Source: Chinchilla lanigera (lineage: Eukaryota > Chordata > Mammalia > Rodentia > Chinchillidae). Taken from it: a DNA stretch of 64,000 bases. Below the pieces are notes generated by a model. It did no database searches. It was not told the origin of the DNA and was given only the letters and a program-made list of their open reading frames with translations. A program made the translations under genes and the position numbers. The stretch covers positions 12,113,646 to 12,177,645 of the forward strand of contig NW_004955446.1 of assembly GCF_000276665.1 (NCBI RefSeq), read 5' to 3'. Positions 63,346 through 64,000 of the stretch are shown here, piece after piece; the first letter of the stretch is position 1; the number at the start of each line of letters is the position of its first letter.

Positions 63346-64000
63346 GAGAGAAAGAGAAGCCACTGTAGTAATTTCTTCCTTCCATCCCTCAGTGAAGTTC
63401 CAAAAAATAGAAAGAATCCCTTAGCTTGCCTCATTGGTAGAACCGCCTGGTTGAGACATTCCTTTGGCCACTTTAACTGAAAACTGCATACCTCTGGGAC
63501 TAAAGCATCCTGGCTCTGGTCTCCTGTCTCAGAACTGACTGAGAACTGTCTACAAAGATAGCAGGACTCTGTGCAAAACTCCCCAGAAAAACCAACCCCA
63601 AACCACACCTGACCCTACGTGGAGGTTGCATTTCCAGACAGAAAATATAGTCTCTGAGCTGGTAGCATCGAGCAGGGGTTCTTTTTATTCGCTTGCTGAG
63701 CGGGTAACCACCTTCTCAGGAGTGCTATCTCCGTTTCCGTCATATTCAAGGAAATGTAAGGAGTTCTTCGCCTTTGAAATGGAACAGCTGTCAGTATGAC
63801 ACGCTGTGTTCATTTCCCCAAGTGGTGGCCCTTGAGAGTGGAGAAGCCTGTCCAGGGGAAATGGAAAAGCTGACTGCACCTTTTTTATCTGGGATACTTG
63901 CGCTCCTGGTCCTTTTCCTGCATCAGCTTGTACTTAATGTGTTGTTGTATTTGGCAGCGAGCAAGCAAGGAAACCAAGGGTATTAATAATGATAATCGAC
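63346..64000. other. Intergenic sequence to the window edge
   Basis: No SINE and no recognised gene. A 70-codon frame at 63774-63986 contains the hydrophobic LSGILALLVLFLHQLVLNVL but matches no family I know. Confidence 0.45.

Noticed and set aside
63774..63986. Frame near the window end as a possible first exon of PLPP1
   Set aside because: The sequence does not resemble the PLPP1 N-terminus as I know it, and no donor-bounded first exon is apparent.
1..64000. A previously undescribed multi-gene system
   Set aside because: Apart from SLC38A9 and the dead NOP58 copy, no clustered coding genes are visible; the remainder is explained by repeats and unique non-coding DNA.

Overview
This is mammalian genomic DNA, almost certainly from a rodent outside the mouse/rat group. 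The reasons are dense 7SL-derived B1-like SINEs carrying the rodent-type internal duplication, many tRNA-derived ID-like SINEs, composite B1-plus-ID elements (B1-dID type), and no obvious B2 elements. The ID consensus (…CTTGCCAGGCAGG… on the minus strand) makes me favour the beaver/kangaroo-rat lineage, but that is a low-confidence guess. A run of 100 Ns (51174-51273) marks an assembly gap.

Layout. The only functional protein-coding gene I can support is the 3' end of SLC38A9, the lysosomal amino-acid transporter and arginine sensor for mTORC1. Its last five coding exons lie on the plus strand (2450-2556, 9595-9708, 11125-11273, 15794-15883, 17278-17443). They read in one continuous frame to a stop, followed by a 3' UTR with a poly(A) signal at 18111. 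The intron upstream of the first visible exon carries a broken retrocopy of NOP58 (1 to about 1718), itself interrupted by an ID-like SINE. From about 18.13 kb to the end I see no functional gene. In mammals I know, the next gene on this side is PLPP1, tens of kilobases away, so 18-64 kb is read as the SLC38A9-PLPP1 intergenic interval. That is inference; no PLPP1 exon is visible.

The intergenic part is a patchwork of SINEs, 5'-truncated and old L1 pieces on both strands, an L2 piece, MIRs, two MaLR-type solitary LTRs, a mariner relic split by a probable MER5A, and microsatellites. Two blocks (about 35.8-46.3 kb and 55.85-59.0 kb) contain essentially no SINEs and are the best places to look for constrained non-coding DNA. 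SINE names used below: 'ID-like' is the tRNA-derived monomer, 'B1-like' the 7SL-derived monomer, and 'B1-dID type' the B1-plus-ID composite.

I looked for an undescribed system and did not find one. The most interesting items are a tandem splice donor and an acceptor-donor overlap in SLC38A9, an insertion made of almost nothing but poly(A) with a target-site duplication, and a tandemly duplicated perfect hairpin at 39.3 kb. Repeat family assignments are from memory of consensus sequences, without database searches.
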